19,884 bases of DNA from an uncultured Bacteroidales bacterium (GTDB lineage: Bacteria; Bacteroidota; Bacteroidia; Bacteroidales; UBA932). Location: assembly GCA_946614205.1 (NCBI GenBank), contig CAMOGR010000161.1:1-19884 (forward strand), written 5' to 3'. Positions 8,018-14,712 of this stretch are shown one piece after another. The number at the start of each line of letters is the position of its first letter. The stretch's first letter is position 1. The notes beneath the pieces were generated by a model that made no database searches, was not told the DNA's origin, and saw nothing but the letters and a program-made list of their open reading frames with translations. Both the position numbers and the translations under genes were made by a program.

Positions 8018-8847
8018 AACGCTCCTGCCTGCTCCTGCCTTTCCTGGCGCTTTCGTGCGAGGGGGAAACTCCGCCCGCGCGCGAATCCCTTGTGGTGGAA
8101 GCATGGATTGAGTCCGGCGCGGCTCCGGTGGTGATTCTGAGCCGCAGCATAGTTCCTTCAGTGCAGAAGCTCAGCTTCTCAGACCTGGAACGGTACGTAG
8201 TGAAATGGGCCCGTGTCACGCTCAGCGACGGCGAGAGGGAAGTCGTTCTCACGGGAAAGACCTCCAGGAATCACATGCCGCCCTTTATCTATACTACCGG
8301 CCGCATGCTCGGGGAAGTGGGAAAGACATATACTCTTACCGTGGATGCGGATGACAGTCATTGTGTTGCAAGTACGGTAATACCGAAGCCTGCCGTTCTG
8401 GACAGCGCCACCCCCGTGCCTTACGGCGACATAGAGGACGCATGGCTCATAAAGGCCCGCTGGCGAGACGACCCCGGGGAGAAGAATGTCTATAAGTTCT
8501 TCACCAGGATACACGGCGTGGATTCCCTGTATTCCTTTGCGCGCATGAATTTCGTCGATGATGCATTGATGGCGGATGGCATCGGGGAGGTTTTCATCAC
8601 CCCGTCCCTCAATATATACCGTTCCGACGCGCACTGGGGGCATTTCATTTCCGGGGAGACGGTCAACGTCAAATTCTGCACAATGGATCCGGCCTGTGCC
8701 CCGATCATGGAAAGCATGGAGGACGCGATAACCGAGACGGAGTTTCCCATTTTCGTGACCAACCGCAACCTGCCCTGCAACGTTTCCGGCGCCCTGGGTT
8801 ACTTCATCGGCTACGGACGCACCGATTATACCGTCAGCATTCCATAG
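7996..8847 (+). CDS. DUF4249-like lipoprotein, partner of the TonB-dependent receptor
   Basis: A 283-residue lipoprotein with lipobox LALSC (Cys21). After the Cys it has the pattern of DUF4249 proteins: a first strand ESLVVEAWIESG, then VVILSRSIVPS, then an immunoglobulin-like part ending in VGKTYTLTVDA, then a C-terminal domain with SGETVNVKF. In Bacteroidetes such genes usually follow a TonB-dependent receptor, as here, and are thought to sit on the outer surface with it; their biochemical role is unknown. It is somewhat shorter than many members. The start at 7996 lies within the receptor gene and is fixed by the signal peptide. The stop is followed 7 bp later by a perfect 14-bp inverted repeat (8855-8889), which may protect or end the mRNA. 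Confidence 0.78.
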   Translation: MLLHKVLKRSCLLLPFLALSCEGETPPARESLVVEAWIESGAAPVVILSRSIVPSVQKLSFSDLERYVVKWARVTLSDGEREVVLTGKTSRNHMPPFIYTTGRMLGEVGKTYTLTVDADDSHCVASTVIPKPAVLDSATPVPYGDIEDAWLIKARWRDDPGEKNVYKFFTRIHGVDSLYSFARMNFVDDALMADGIGEVFITPSLNIYRSDAHWGHFISGETVNVKFCTMDPACAPIMESMEDAITETEFPIFVTNRNLPCNVSGALGYFIGYGRTDYTVSIP

Positions 8848-8854
8848 CAGTCAC

Positions 8855-8942
8855 GCTGCCAACGGGACGAATTCTGTCCCGTTGGCAGCAATTATGCCCG
8901 ATTTTGCTCCTGACGTGTCGAAATTCGTCCCGTTGGCGGCAC
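8855..8942. repeat. 88-bp dispersed repeat, copy 1, with perfect hairpin
   Basis: This segment matches 10735-10822 at 79 of 88 positions by my count, in the same orientation and without gaps. Its first 35 bp form a perfect inverted repeat: 14-bp arms GCTGCCAACGGGAC (8855-8868) and GTCCCGTTGGCAGC (8876-8889) around a 7-nt loop. A third GTCCCGTTGGC lies near the right end (8928-8938). There is no T tract. It sits just after the DUF4249 gene and 43 bp before the end of the convergent lipoprotein gene. Confidence 0.92.
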
Positions 8943-8985
8943 CGTCGTCTGGACCGCGTGGGAGAAACTCAAATAATAAACTGGG

Positions 8986-9699
8986 CTATTTCACCCCTTT
9001 TGGATCAAGGGCGAAGAAAGCCTTTGCGCTCTCTACGGATTCGGTTCTTCTGATGAGCTTGAAGCGGCCGCCCATCAGTTTTTTCTCTTTGCCGTTGCCG
9101 TCCTTATACATCACCGTGAAACCTCCCTGGTTGTACGACTCGCTGAGAGCGTTCTCAAAAGTCAGAACTCCGGATTCCGTTTGATATGCTGTGCCCTTTT
9201 GGTCTTTCAGCACTATCTGGTCGCCGGAAAGATAAACCGTCCCGTCCGGGTCGACACCCTTTTTCGGTATCAGGAATCGTATGGACTTGAAATATCTTTC
9301 ATATTCATCCAGAATGCCGTCGAACTGGGCCGGATACGGCATTACCACCGCCGCTATCTCCACGGTATCACGGATGGAAGCGGAGGCGAAGCCCACCTGC
9401 CCGGAGTCTTTGCTTCGGGCATCCGCCGGTTCGAAGTAATACAAATGAGCAAAGCTCAGCTGGTGAGACAGAAAGATATTTGTGTACTTTGTTATATCCT
9501 GGATATACATCATTCCATTTGAGTAAAAACCAAGGCTGTTGTCAGCAATTGTTTCCGGCGCTTTTTGATTAAACGGATAATTAACGTCGGTAAAGATATT
9601 CTGGGGACTGACTTGCAGGTCCTTTTTTGAATCCGACAGACACCCGCTTACAGGCAGTAAGGCCAAAACTGCCGCCAGAAGTGTTTTTCCATTGAACAT
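8986..9699 (-). CDS. Unknown lipoprotein, paralogue A of a tandem family
   Basis: A 237-residue lipoprotein of no family I recognise. The signal peptide ends in LPVSGC (Cys20). Shared with the next gene upstream (9730-10446) are NSLGFYSNGMMY (NCLGFFSGGICY there), DTVEIAAVVMPYPAQFDGIL (DTVIISSIIAPWPDSFYGNL) and a C-terminal block YNQGGFTVMYKDGNG...GGRFKL (YNRGTFVVTYKTLSG...DGCFKL), so the two are diverged paralogues of the same length. The C-terminal block looks like two or three beta strands. The start is 30 bp after the stop of the upstream paralogue, suggesting one transcript. The 88-bp repeat follows beyond its 3' end. A surface or periplasmic location is expected from the lipobox; function unknown. 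Confidence 0.82.
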   Translation of the reverse strand: MFNGKTLLAAVLALLPVSGCLSDSKKDLQVSPQNIFTDVNYPFNQKAPETIADNSLGFYSNGMMYIQDITKYTNIFLSHQLSFAHLYYFEPADARSKDSGQVGFASASIRDTVEIAAVVMPYPAQFDGILDEYERYFKSIRFLIPKKGVDPDGTVYLSGDQIVLKDQKGTAYQTESGVLTFENALSESYNQGGFTVMYKDGNGKEKKLMGGRFKLIRRTESVESAKAFFALDPKGVK

Positions 9700-9729
9700 A
9701 TGTTTCTGAGTCTGGTATCTTCGTTATAG

Positions 9730-10446
9730 TTAAATCGGAAAGTATCGGGTATAATAGTCTACTATGCATTCGTCATTAAAATCTCCCGACCGTAATTTGA
9801 AGCATCCGTCTGTCAGTTGCTCCGTCTCGCCGGACAGGGTTTTGTACGTTACGACAAAAGTACCACGATTATATCCTTTAGGCGTAAAAGGGTCCAAAAA
9901 CTCAATTCTTGCATACGACACTTCATTCCGCGTCTTTCTCTGATCGAACAGGGCCACACTTTTGCCGTCCAAGATTATAGGCTTATCGGAATCAAACATG
10001 TCTTTGCGAAACAAAAAAGCAATTTCGCTAAAATAATTCATATTATGATGACTCAGATTACCATAGAAAGAATCTGGCCAAGGTGCTATTATTGACGATA
10101 TAATCACCGTGTCACGCTCTGTATCACAGAATTGTCTTGTAAAATAGTAAAATTCGGGACTTTCGAAGATTGATCTATGTGCCCTGAAAGGTTGACGATA
10201 GCATATTCCGCCTGAAAAGAAACCTAAGCAATTATCATAGCTCGTATTGGTTATGACATCATTAAAAGGGTTTCTTGAAGATGTGTTCTGGCGGGCGGGA
10301 GTGTCAATATCACCTTCTCTCAAAAACGTCCGTGTCCGCTCAGCAGCCTGTTTAATCGCCAGATCAATCGAATCATTAATCAACTGGCATCCGACAATCA
10401 AGTACAATGATAACAACAGGTTAAAAAAGCGAATAATCGTTTTCAT
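9730..10446 (-). CDS. Unknown lipoprotein, paralogue B of a tandem family
   Basis: A 238-residue lipoprotein with lipobox LIVGC (Cys20), paralogous to the gene at 8986-9699 along its length and very close to the fragment at 10470-10734 in its last 70 residues (VTYKTLSGETEQLTDG against VTYKTLSGETAQLTDG). It is visibly more AT-rich than the flanking genes and rich in Asn, Arg and Phe, hinting at different ancestry or relaxed codon bias. It contains several cysteines besides the lipidated one (in NCLGFFSGGICY, RQFCDTERD, TDGCFKL and NDECIVDYY). No -7 box is seen directly upstream; transcription may begin in or beyond the truncated paralogue. Confidence 0.8.
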   Translation of the reverse strand: MKTIIRFFNLLLSLYLIVGCQLINDSIDLAIKQAAERTRTFLREGDIDTPARQNTSSRNPFNDVITNTSYDNCLGFFSGGICYRQPFRAHRSIFESPEFYYFTRQFCDTERDTVIISSIIAPWPDSFYGNLSHHNMNYFSEIAFLFRKDMFDSDKPIILDGKSVALFDQRKTRNEVSYARIEFLDPFTPKGYNRGTFVVTYKTLSGETEQLTDGCFKLRSGDFNDECIVDYYTRYFPI

Positions 10447-10469
10447 ATTATTTCAGCAGCAGAGTCCAA

Positions 10470-10734
10470 TTAATAGTCATAATCGCCAGCTTCTTCTTTC
10501 GCGTCGTTGTCATTGGCGTAGAGGTCAGGGAAATACTTTTGGTAAAGATTTCCGTTTAAACCGTCATAGGAGGGAGGTAATAGTTTGAACCGGCCGTCTG
10601 TCAATTGCGCTGTCTCGCCGGACAGTGTTTTGTATGTTACCTCAAAAGATCCGTGATTATAGCCATAATAATCAAATTTATTATTCCAAGGCCGCGGCGC
10701 AAAGGGGATGAGGCTCCGAACCTTCTTAAACACT
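10470..10734 (-). pseudogene. Truncated third copy of the tandem lipoprotein family (C-terminal third only)
   Basis: The reading frame encodes the C-terminal block of the family: PFAPRPW, then GYNHGSFEVTYKTLSGETAQ, then LTDGRFKLLP, and a tail ending GDYDY. DNA similarity to the matching part of paralogue B is about 80 percent by eye. There is no signal peptide and no proper start: the frame opens at a TTG inside the 88-bp repeat, and recognisable similarity to paralogue B stops at the repeat edge (10734/10735). The N-terminal two thirds have been lost, apparently at the repeat junction. It ends 23 bp before the start of paralogue B. Confidence 0.75.
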
Positions 10735-10822
10735 GCTGCCAACGTGCCGGAATTCGTCCCGTTGGCAGCGATTATGCCCGATTTTGCTCCTGACGTGTCG
10801 AAAAACGTCCCGTTGGCGGCAC
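10735..10822. repeat. 88-bp dispersed repeat, copy 2
   Basis: Direct, gap-free copy of 8855-8942 with 9 mismatches, six of them in the left hairpin arm and loop, so the hairpin is imperfect here. The 30 bp ATTATGCCCGATTTTGCTCC through TGACGTGTCG are identical in both copies. It lies between the truncated lipoprotein gene and the end of the serpin gene, 28 bp from the serpin stop. Confidence 0.92.
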
Positions 10823-10850
10823 ACGTGTTGCAGAGCTGAGGCCCCGGCCT

Positions 10851-12140
10851 CTATTTCCCGTTGAACACTCCGGCGAAAAGGACCGTTCCGATAGAGCGCT
10901 CGGCAATGACGAACGCGAAGGGATGGTCGGCAGCCAGTTCTTCCGGAAAGGCAGTTTCCGGCCTCTGGCCATTTACGTCTTCCGGGGTAGGTACATCCAT
11001 CCCGTAGACGTTAGGCACAGCATTCTCAGTACCGGTCCTGCCTATGGAAAGTTTGGACTTGTGTATGAATTTGTCCAGCCTGAATCCTTCAATACCGTCG
11101 GTGCAGGAGAACTCGCCGTTGCTGGCCGAGAAGGCCTTTCCGACTCCGGCAAGTGCGAGAGCGGCGCTCATGTCGTACTCGTTTTCCGTTTCTATCTCGG
11201 GGAAGCGGAACCTGACGCCCTGCATTGCCAGGCCGGCCCTGGCGTTTTGCCATTCTTGAGCCGTCATGGACGACAGCACTCTTCCGAGTCCGTCATCGTC
11301 CTTTGGCAGCAAGACGTAAAACGCATAATCCCACTGACGTCCAATTTCCACCATGGCAAGCAGGTAAGTCTCGCGTTCGGAAATGCAGATGGCCTTTTCA
11401 ACTTCAAGATAGGTCATGCTCCTGTCAGAGTCTTTCGCCTTGAATGCTCCCTCGGAGGTGTGCATGCCACCTATCGTGGGTACGCACCATCCGGCATTGA
11501 AGTACAGGGCGCTCATCAGTACGGAGGAGGCCTCGGGATTAAGTGCAGTAAGGAACCCCGGGATGTATCCGCCGGTCCTGTCGCGGCACCATGAGTTGAC
11601 CTGCTCTATAGCGTCGGCCGGGTTGCTGAAGGCGCCGGAGGCAACCAGCGTGCCGTAGTCTTGTTCGGCCGTTTTGCTGAAAGACTGCTTGACATTGAAC
11701 CTGTCGTTGACGAGGAGCGCATTCGCCAGGGTCACGTCCACAGTGCTGTCTTCCGTGGCCAGTTGGCCCAGAAGGACGCGGCTGTATTCGTTGAAGTCTG
11801 CCAGCCCCTTGCTTATGTCCAGGACGTCGGCAATCTCGCGGTACGATTCTCCCGTGGTTCCGTTGGAGAGGAGTCCGATAGCATACTGCACGCTTAGAGG
11901 GGAGAAAGCAAAACTGTTATCCTCCTCCCCGTTCAGGACGTCCAGAAGCCTGAAGGCGAGTTCGTTTCCGCTGTTGACATAATGCATCTGCTCAGCCGTG
12001 AGGCTTTGCTGAACTTCCCTGGTCGCGTCTTCGGGAATCCCGGATTCCGGGCCAGCCACATCCGGCGACTGGCGTGCCCCATTCGTACATGCGGCTGCAG
12101 CAGCAGCCAGCAGCAGGATAAAGAACAATCTGTGTTTCAT
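10851..12140 (-). CDS. Serpin-family lipoprotein
   Basis: A 429-residue serpin (serine/cysteine protease inhibitor fold). A lipoprotein signal peptide ends at Cys18 (AAAAAC), then a linker of about 35 residues leads into the fold at NELAFRLLDVL. Serpin landmarks include NSFAFSPLSVQYAIGLLSNG, VLMSALYFNAGW, and the C-terminal FPEELAADHPFAFVI with GTVLFAGVFNGK. The reactive-loop hinge reads GRTGTENAVPN, where inhibitory serpins have a run of small residues (roughly EEGTEAAAAT); the Asn, Val and Pro are unfavourable for loop insertion. Lipidation implies attachment to the cell envelope. The start is 12 bp after the small gene upstream, so they share a transcript. Protease inhibition is the family role; for this member it is uncertain. 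Confidence 0.9.
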   Translation of the reverse strand: MKHRLFFILLLAAAAAACTNGARQSPDVAGPESGIPEDATREVQQSLTAEQMHYVNSGNELAFRLLDVLNGEEDNSFAFSPLSVQYAIGLLSNGTTGESYREIADVLDISKGLADFNEYSRVLLGQLATEDSTVDVTLANALLVNDRFNVKQSFSKTAEQDYGTLVASGAFSNPADAIEQVNSWCRDRTGGYIPGFLTALNPEASSVLMSALYFNAGWCVPTIGGMHTSEGAFKAKDSDRSMTYLEVEKAICISERETYLLAMVEIGRQWDYAFYVLLPKDDDGLGRVLSSMTAQEWQNARAGLAMQGVRFRFPEIETENEYDMSAALALAGVGKAFSASNGEFSCTDGIEGFRLDKFIHKSKLSIGRTGTENAVPNVYGMDVPTPEDVNGQRPETAFPEELAADHPFAFVIAERSIGTVLFAGVFNGK

Positions 12141-12152
12141 GGCGTTATCTTT

Positions 12153-12386
12153 TTAATGGTGAATATTCGATATCATTTCAAGGTCCGTCGAGAAGGACAG
12201 GTAGATGGTGTCGCCGAAGACGCAGGCGCGGATGGGAACGATGGCGGGCATACGGGGACCGCCATTGACGTTTTCCGCCTGACGGATAGGAATCTCGGTC
12301 GGGGTTTGGGCTTTGACTTGAGGAATGAGTGACAGCATTGCAACAGCCGCCAGAAGTGATGAAATGGTCGTTCTGAATTTGTTCAT
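12153..12386 (-). CDS. Small exported protein, possibly a shortened DUF3244-like protein
   Basis: A 77-residue protein with a Sec signal peptide (about residues 1-26, cleaved after QVKA, before QTPTE). The 50-residue mature part contains EIPIRQ, then MPAIVPIRACVFGDTIYLSF, resembling the first half of DUF3244 proteins of gut Bacteroidales, which are usually over 100 residues. Here the frame stops after LEMISNIHH and the serpin ATG follows 12 bp later, so the second half is missing. A match this short is weak; it may be a small protein in its own right. It begins 22 bp downstream of a canonical -7 box and is the first gene of the serpin operon. Confidence 0.6.
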   Translation of the reverse strand: MNKFRTTISSLLAAVAMLSLIPQVKAQTPTEIPIRQAENVNGGPRMPAIVPIRACVFGDTIYLSFSTDLEMISNIHH

Positions 12387-12407
12387 AAAAAGCGGTTTTT
12401 AGTATTT

Positions 12408-12439
12408 CAAATTTACTGATTCTTGATATTCAATCCAAA
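12408..12439 (-). promoter_or_regulatory. Promoter of the serpin operon
   Basis: The reverse strand has TTTG (12439-12436), a 20-bp spacer and TAAATTTG (12415-12408). Both boxes and the spacing match the Bacteroidetes consensus. The -7 box ends 21 bp upstream of the start of the small exported protein. Confidence 0.75.
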
Positions 12440-12519
12440 AAAATAGTTTGCAATTCGAAAATGTAATAAGTTGATTATTAGAAGTTTGAAAATAAAAAAT
12501 TTGCAGCTTCCTTAAAATC

Positions 12520-12550
12520 TTTGCAATGCCCTTGAAATGCCCTATATTTA
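12520..12550 (+). promoter_or_regulatory. Promoter of the TPR/HTH gene
   Basis: TTTG (12520-12523), a 19-bp spacer and TATATTTA (12543-12550) match the -33 and -7 boxes with one mismatch in the -7. The -7 box lies 22 bp before the ATG at 12573. This argues against the in-frame upstream ATG at 12537, which would be upstream of transcription. Confidence 0.55.
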
Positions 12551-12572
12551 CATCACATTTTTGTTCCAAAAG

Positions 12573-14171
12573 ATGAAGAAAAGCAGGTTTATTCTTTTTG
12601 CCCTGACACTGTTGGCGATGTCTTGCCATAGTACCGAAACACTTGAAAGGCTGGGGTCAATAGAAGGGTACATCCAAGACGATCCTGCGCAGGCGCTCAG
12701 CGAACTGTCGGCCATTGACAAATCTTCCATAGTTGGAAAGGAAGACAGAGCTCTTTACTCCCTTCTGTACTCTATGGCCTTGGACAAGAATTACATTGAT
12801 ATCTGTTCCGACTCCCTTATTGTTGACGCCGTAAGGTATTATTCCGGACACGGGAGCCGCCGCCACAGATTCCTGTCATATTATTACCTTGCAAGAGTAC
12901 AGACTAATGCGGAGCTTTATCCGGAAGCAGTCAAGTCATGCTTGCGCGCTGAAGCTTCAGCCGGGGACGGTGGCGCAACGGATGATTACAAGGCCCGCCT
13001 GTATTCACAGATGGCAGAAATCTACCTGAAACAGTTTGCTCTCGACAAAGCAATCGAATCATCCAAAAATGCCCGGGCTATATCCGTACATCTTGACAAT
13101 CCTCAGTTCTATATTCATAACAGTCTTGATCTTGCAAGCCTTCTGGCGGCAAAGGGCATGAGTGAAGAGTCACGCAGTATTGCCGACTCCCTCGAAACAT
13201 GGATTGGAGAAAAGGGCCTTGATTGTCCTCCCGCCTTTTATGAGACAGTATTGAGGATTGAGGTTGACCGGAAGCCTGTCGACACGGCGAGAATCAGCAA
13301 ATTGTATGATGGCTACAAGGAATCCGTTGCAGACAATGGCCTCAGCGAGAATCCCGTTACCGTCTGCCGGGTGGAATCTGCCCTGGGGAACTATGCCAAA
13401 GCACGGGACGCTATTGGTGCGGCCGTAATCAATGCTGGCGATTCATTCGCGGCAGCAGGGTTGTACTCCACACTCTCGCGCCTTCATGAGGGCCTCGGGG
13501 AATATGAGACCGCACTTGAATACCGCTACAAATATGACGACATTGTCGAGGGACTCCACCAAAGCGTGTTCAATAACGATGTCCGCTTTCTTCAGGAACG
13601 CTATGAGGCGGAACGCAAATCGCACAGGCAGGATATCATACGTTATATTCTCGCGGCTGGCATAATTCTGCTCATAACCATCGTCCTTGCTGTTATTCTT
13701 CGTCAGAGACAGAATAAAAAAGAGTATGAACGATCCCTGATAGAAGCACAGTTGGAGTACAACCTCATCTCGCGGCTACTTGAAGAGAAAGAGAATACCG
13801 CAGGAGTTAAAGATATTCTTGAACAGCGCCTGAAAGCACTTCGCCCGTTCATTGGACCAGGAAGTTACACGGCCAAGGCTATAGTAAAAAGAAACAGCTC
13901 AAAGGATATTTTGGAATCAATCGGTTTCCTGTGCGCGCTGACGCATCCCGGATATGTAGACGCCCTGTCAAAATGCGATTTGACACCAGAGGAAATCGGT
14001 ATATGCGCACTTTATGCCTATGATTTCCGGCCGAAGCAAATGGCAACGATTATAGGGGAAAGCAGCCTCTATCACAAGAATTCGGTCATTCGCGCGAAAA
14101 TGAAAATCTCCGGCACCAATTTAACGACAGTGCTTGCCAAGATTTTTGAGGAAACCGAGAATCGCAGTTAG
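12573..14171 (+). CDS. TPR-repeat membrane protein with C-terminal LuxR-like helix-turn-helix, putative regulator
   Basis: A 532-residue protein from the ATG at 12573. It begins with a lipoprotein-like or signal sequence (MKKSRFILFALTLLAMSC). The next 330 residues are helical repeats of TPR type (for example YYYLARVQTNAELYPEAVKS, MAEIYLKQFALDKAIESSKN, LHEGLGEYETALEYRYKYDD). One membrane segment lies near residues 353-377 (YILAAGIILLITIVLAVIL), followed by a charged coiled coil (about 380-430). The C-terminus holds LTPEEIGICALYAYDFRPKQ, then MATIIGESSLYHKNSVIRAK, which follows the LuxR-type helix-turn-helix pattern. This layout of outside TPR sensor, membrane helix and cytoplasmic DNA-binding end is known in Bacteroidetes regulators. 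It is divergent from the serpin operon and could control it. Confidence 0.8.
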   Translation: MKKSRFILFALTLLAMSCHSTETLERLGSIEGYIQDDPAQALSELSAIDKSSIVGKEDRALYSLLYSMALDKNYIDICSDSLIVDAVRYYSGHGSRRHRFLSYYYLARVQTNAELYPEAVKSCLRAEASAGDGGATDDYKARLYSQMAEIYLKQFALDKAIESSKNARAISVHLDNPQFYIHNSLDLASLLAAKGMSEESRSIADSLETWIGEKGLDCPPAFYETVLRIEVDRKPVDTARISKLYDGYKESVADNGLSENPVTVCRVESALGNYAKARDAIGAAVINAGDSFAAAGLYSTLSRLHEGLGEYETALEYRYKYDDIVEGLHQSVFNNDVRFLQERYEAERKSHRQDIIRYILAAGIILLITIVLAVILRQRQNKKEYERSLIEAQLEYNLISRLLEEKENTAGVKDILEQRLKALRPFIGPGSYTAKAIVKRNSSKDILESIGFLCALTHPGYVDALSKCDLTPEEIGICALYAYDFRPKQMATIIGESSLYHKNSVIRAKMKISGTNLTTVLAKIFEETENRS

Positions 14172-14193
14172 TTGGGACTGATGTATGGATGCA

Positions 14194-14242
14194 CTACGGA
14201 AGGAGGTCGGTGAAGTTGCCCCTATTGTCGATGAGGGCGCAT
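14194..14242 (-). pseudogene. Decayed copy of the glyS 3' end
   Basis: The reverse strand reads codons for ALIDNRGNFTDLLP and a stop (14196-14194), resembling the true glyS end ALIDKRVNLNNLLRNL and stop. At DNA level 14204-14241 matches 14729-14766 at 31 of 38 positions, including 16 identical bases (14225-14240 and 14750-14765). Both lie in the same orientation and bracket the Rpn remnant. Confidence 0.5.
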
Positions 14243-14640
14243 TTATTTCAAAGCTTGAATTGCTTCGTCAGAAAGCCCCGTAGTTGATGAAATGGTCGCA
14301 ACAGGGACTCTCGCTTCTTTCAGTTTCTTGGCTACCTGCTCAATTCCCTGTTCAATTCCTTTCTCGATGCCCTTCTCGACACCCTTTTCGAAGCCGGCCT
14401 CGGCCCCTTTAGCATAGAACTCCTGGGCGATTTCCTGACGGTCTTCGTCGGTGAGGTATGAGCGAACGTCGTTGTCGAACATAGAGCGAAAATATTGAAG
14501 TTTGTCTTGGTCCGGAATGGGCGACTGGCGGCTGGACTCGAAAATCGGGTCGTACTTGCCGCCGTACCGCTCCGGTCTGCTCGCAAAATTACTCATATTT
14601 TGCAGAATATCAAACCAGACTTCGACATGAGTCGCGGCAG
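14243..14640 (-). pseudogene. Remnant of Rpn/PD-(D/E)XK nuclease-family transposase-like gene (C-terminal part)
   Basis: Only the C-terminal end of the family is present. VEVWFDILQNMSNF matches the W..LLKNM stretch that follows the nuclease core. Next comes a loosely conserved part (YFRSMFDNDVRSYLTDEDRQ), then the family's Gly-Ile-Glu coiled tail (GFEKGVEKGIEKGIEQGIEQ) and a short domain ending LSDEAIQALK. The catalytic PD-(D/E)XK half is missing. The open frame continues upstream to 14827, but that part crosses the glyS terminator and the end of glyS and is not Rpn sequence. The nearest in-frame ATG in the conserved part is 14596, which would give about 117 residues. I read it as a dead fragment of a mobile or recombination-promoting nuclease gene. 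Confidence 0.7.
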
Positions 14641-14648
14641 ACACCGGC

Positions 14649-14688
14649 AAAAAACCACCGCCGGTGTACCTGGGCGGTACTCCGGCGG
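14649..14688 (-). terminator. Rho-independent terminator of glyS
   Basis: On the reverse strand, CCGCCGG (14688-14682) pairs with CCGGCGG (14664-14658), with 5 further pairs inside after one mismatch. After the stem come TGG and a run of six T residues (14654-14649). It lies 24 bp after the glyS stop and ends the spt-to-glyS operon. Confidence 0.8.
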
Positions 14689-14712
14689 CATAAGTTGAAA
14701 ACAGGCGGTACG

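Noticed and set aside
8855..8889. Classical Rho-independent terminator after the DUF4249 gene
   Set aside because: The hairpin is perfect but has no T tract on either side, and it belongs to a repeat found elsewhere, so I list it as part of the repeat only.
12537..12572. Upstream ATG for the TPR/HTH gene
   Set aside because: The predicted -7 box (12543-12550) lies downstream of it, and the ATG at 12573 gives a proper signal sequence.
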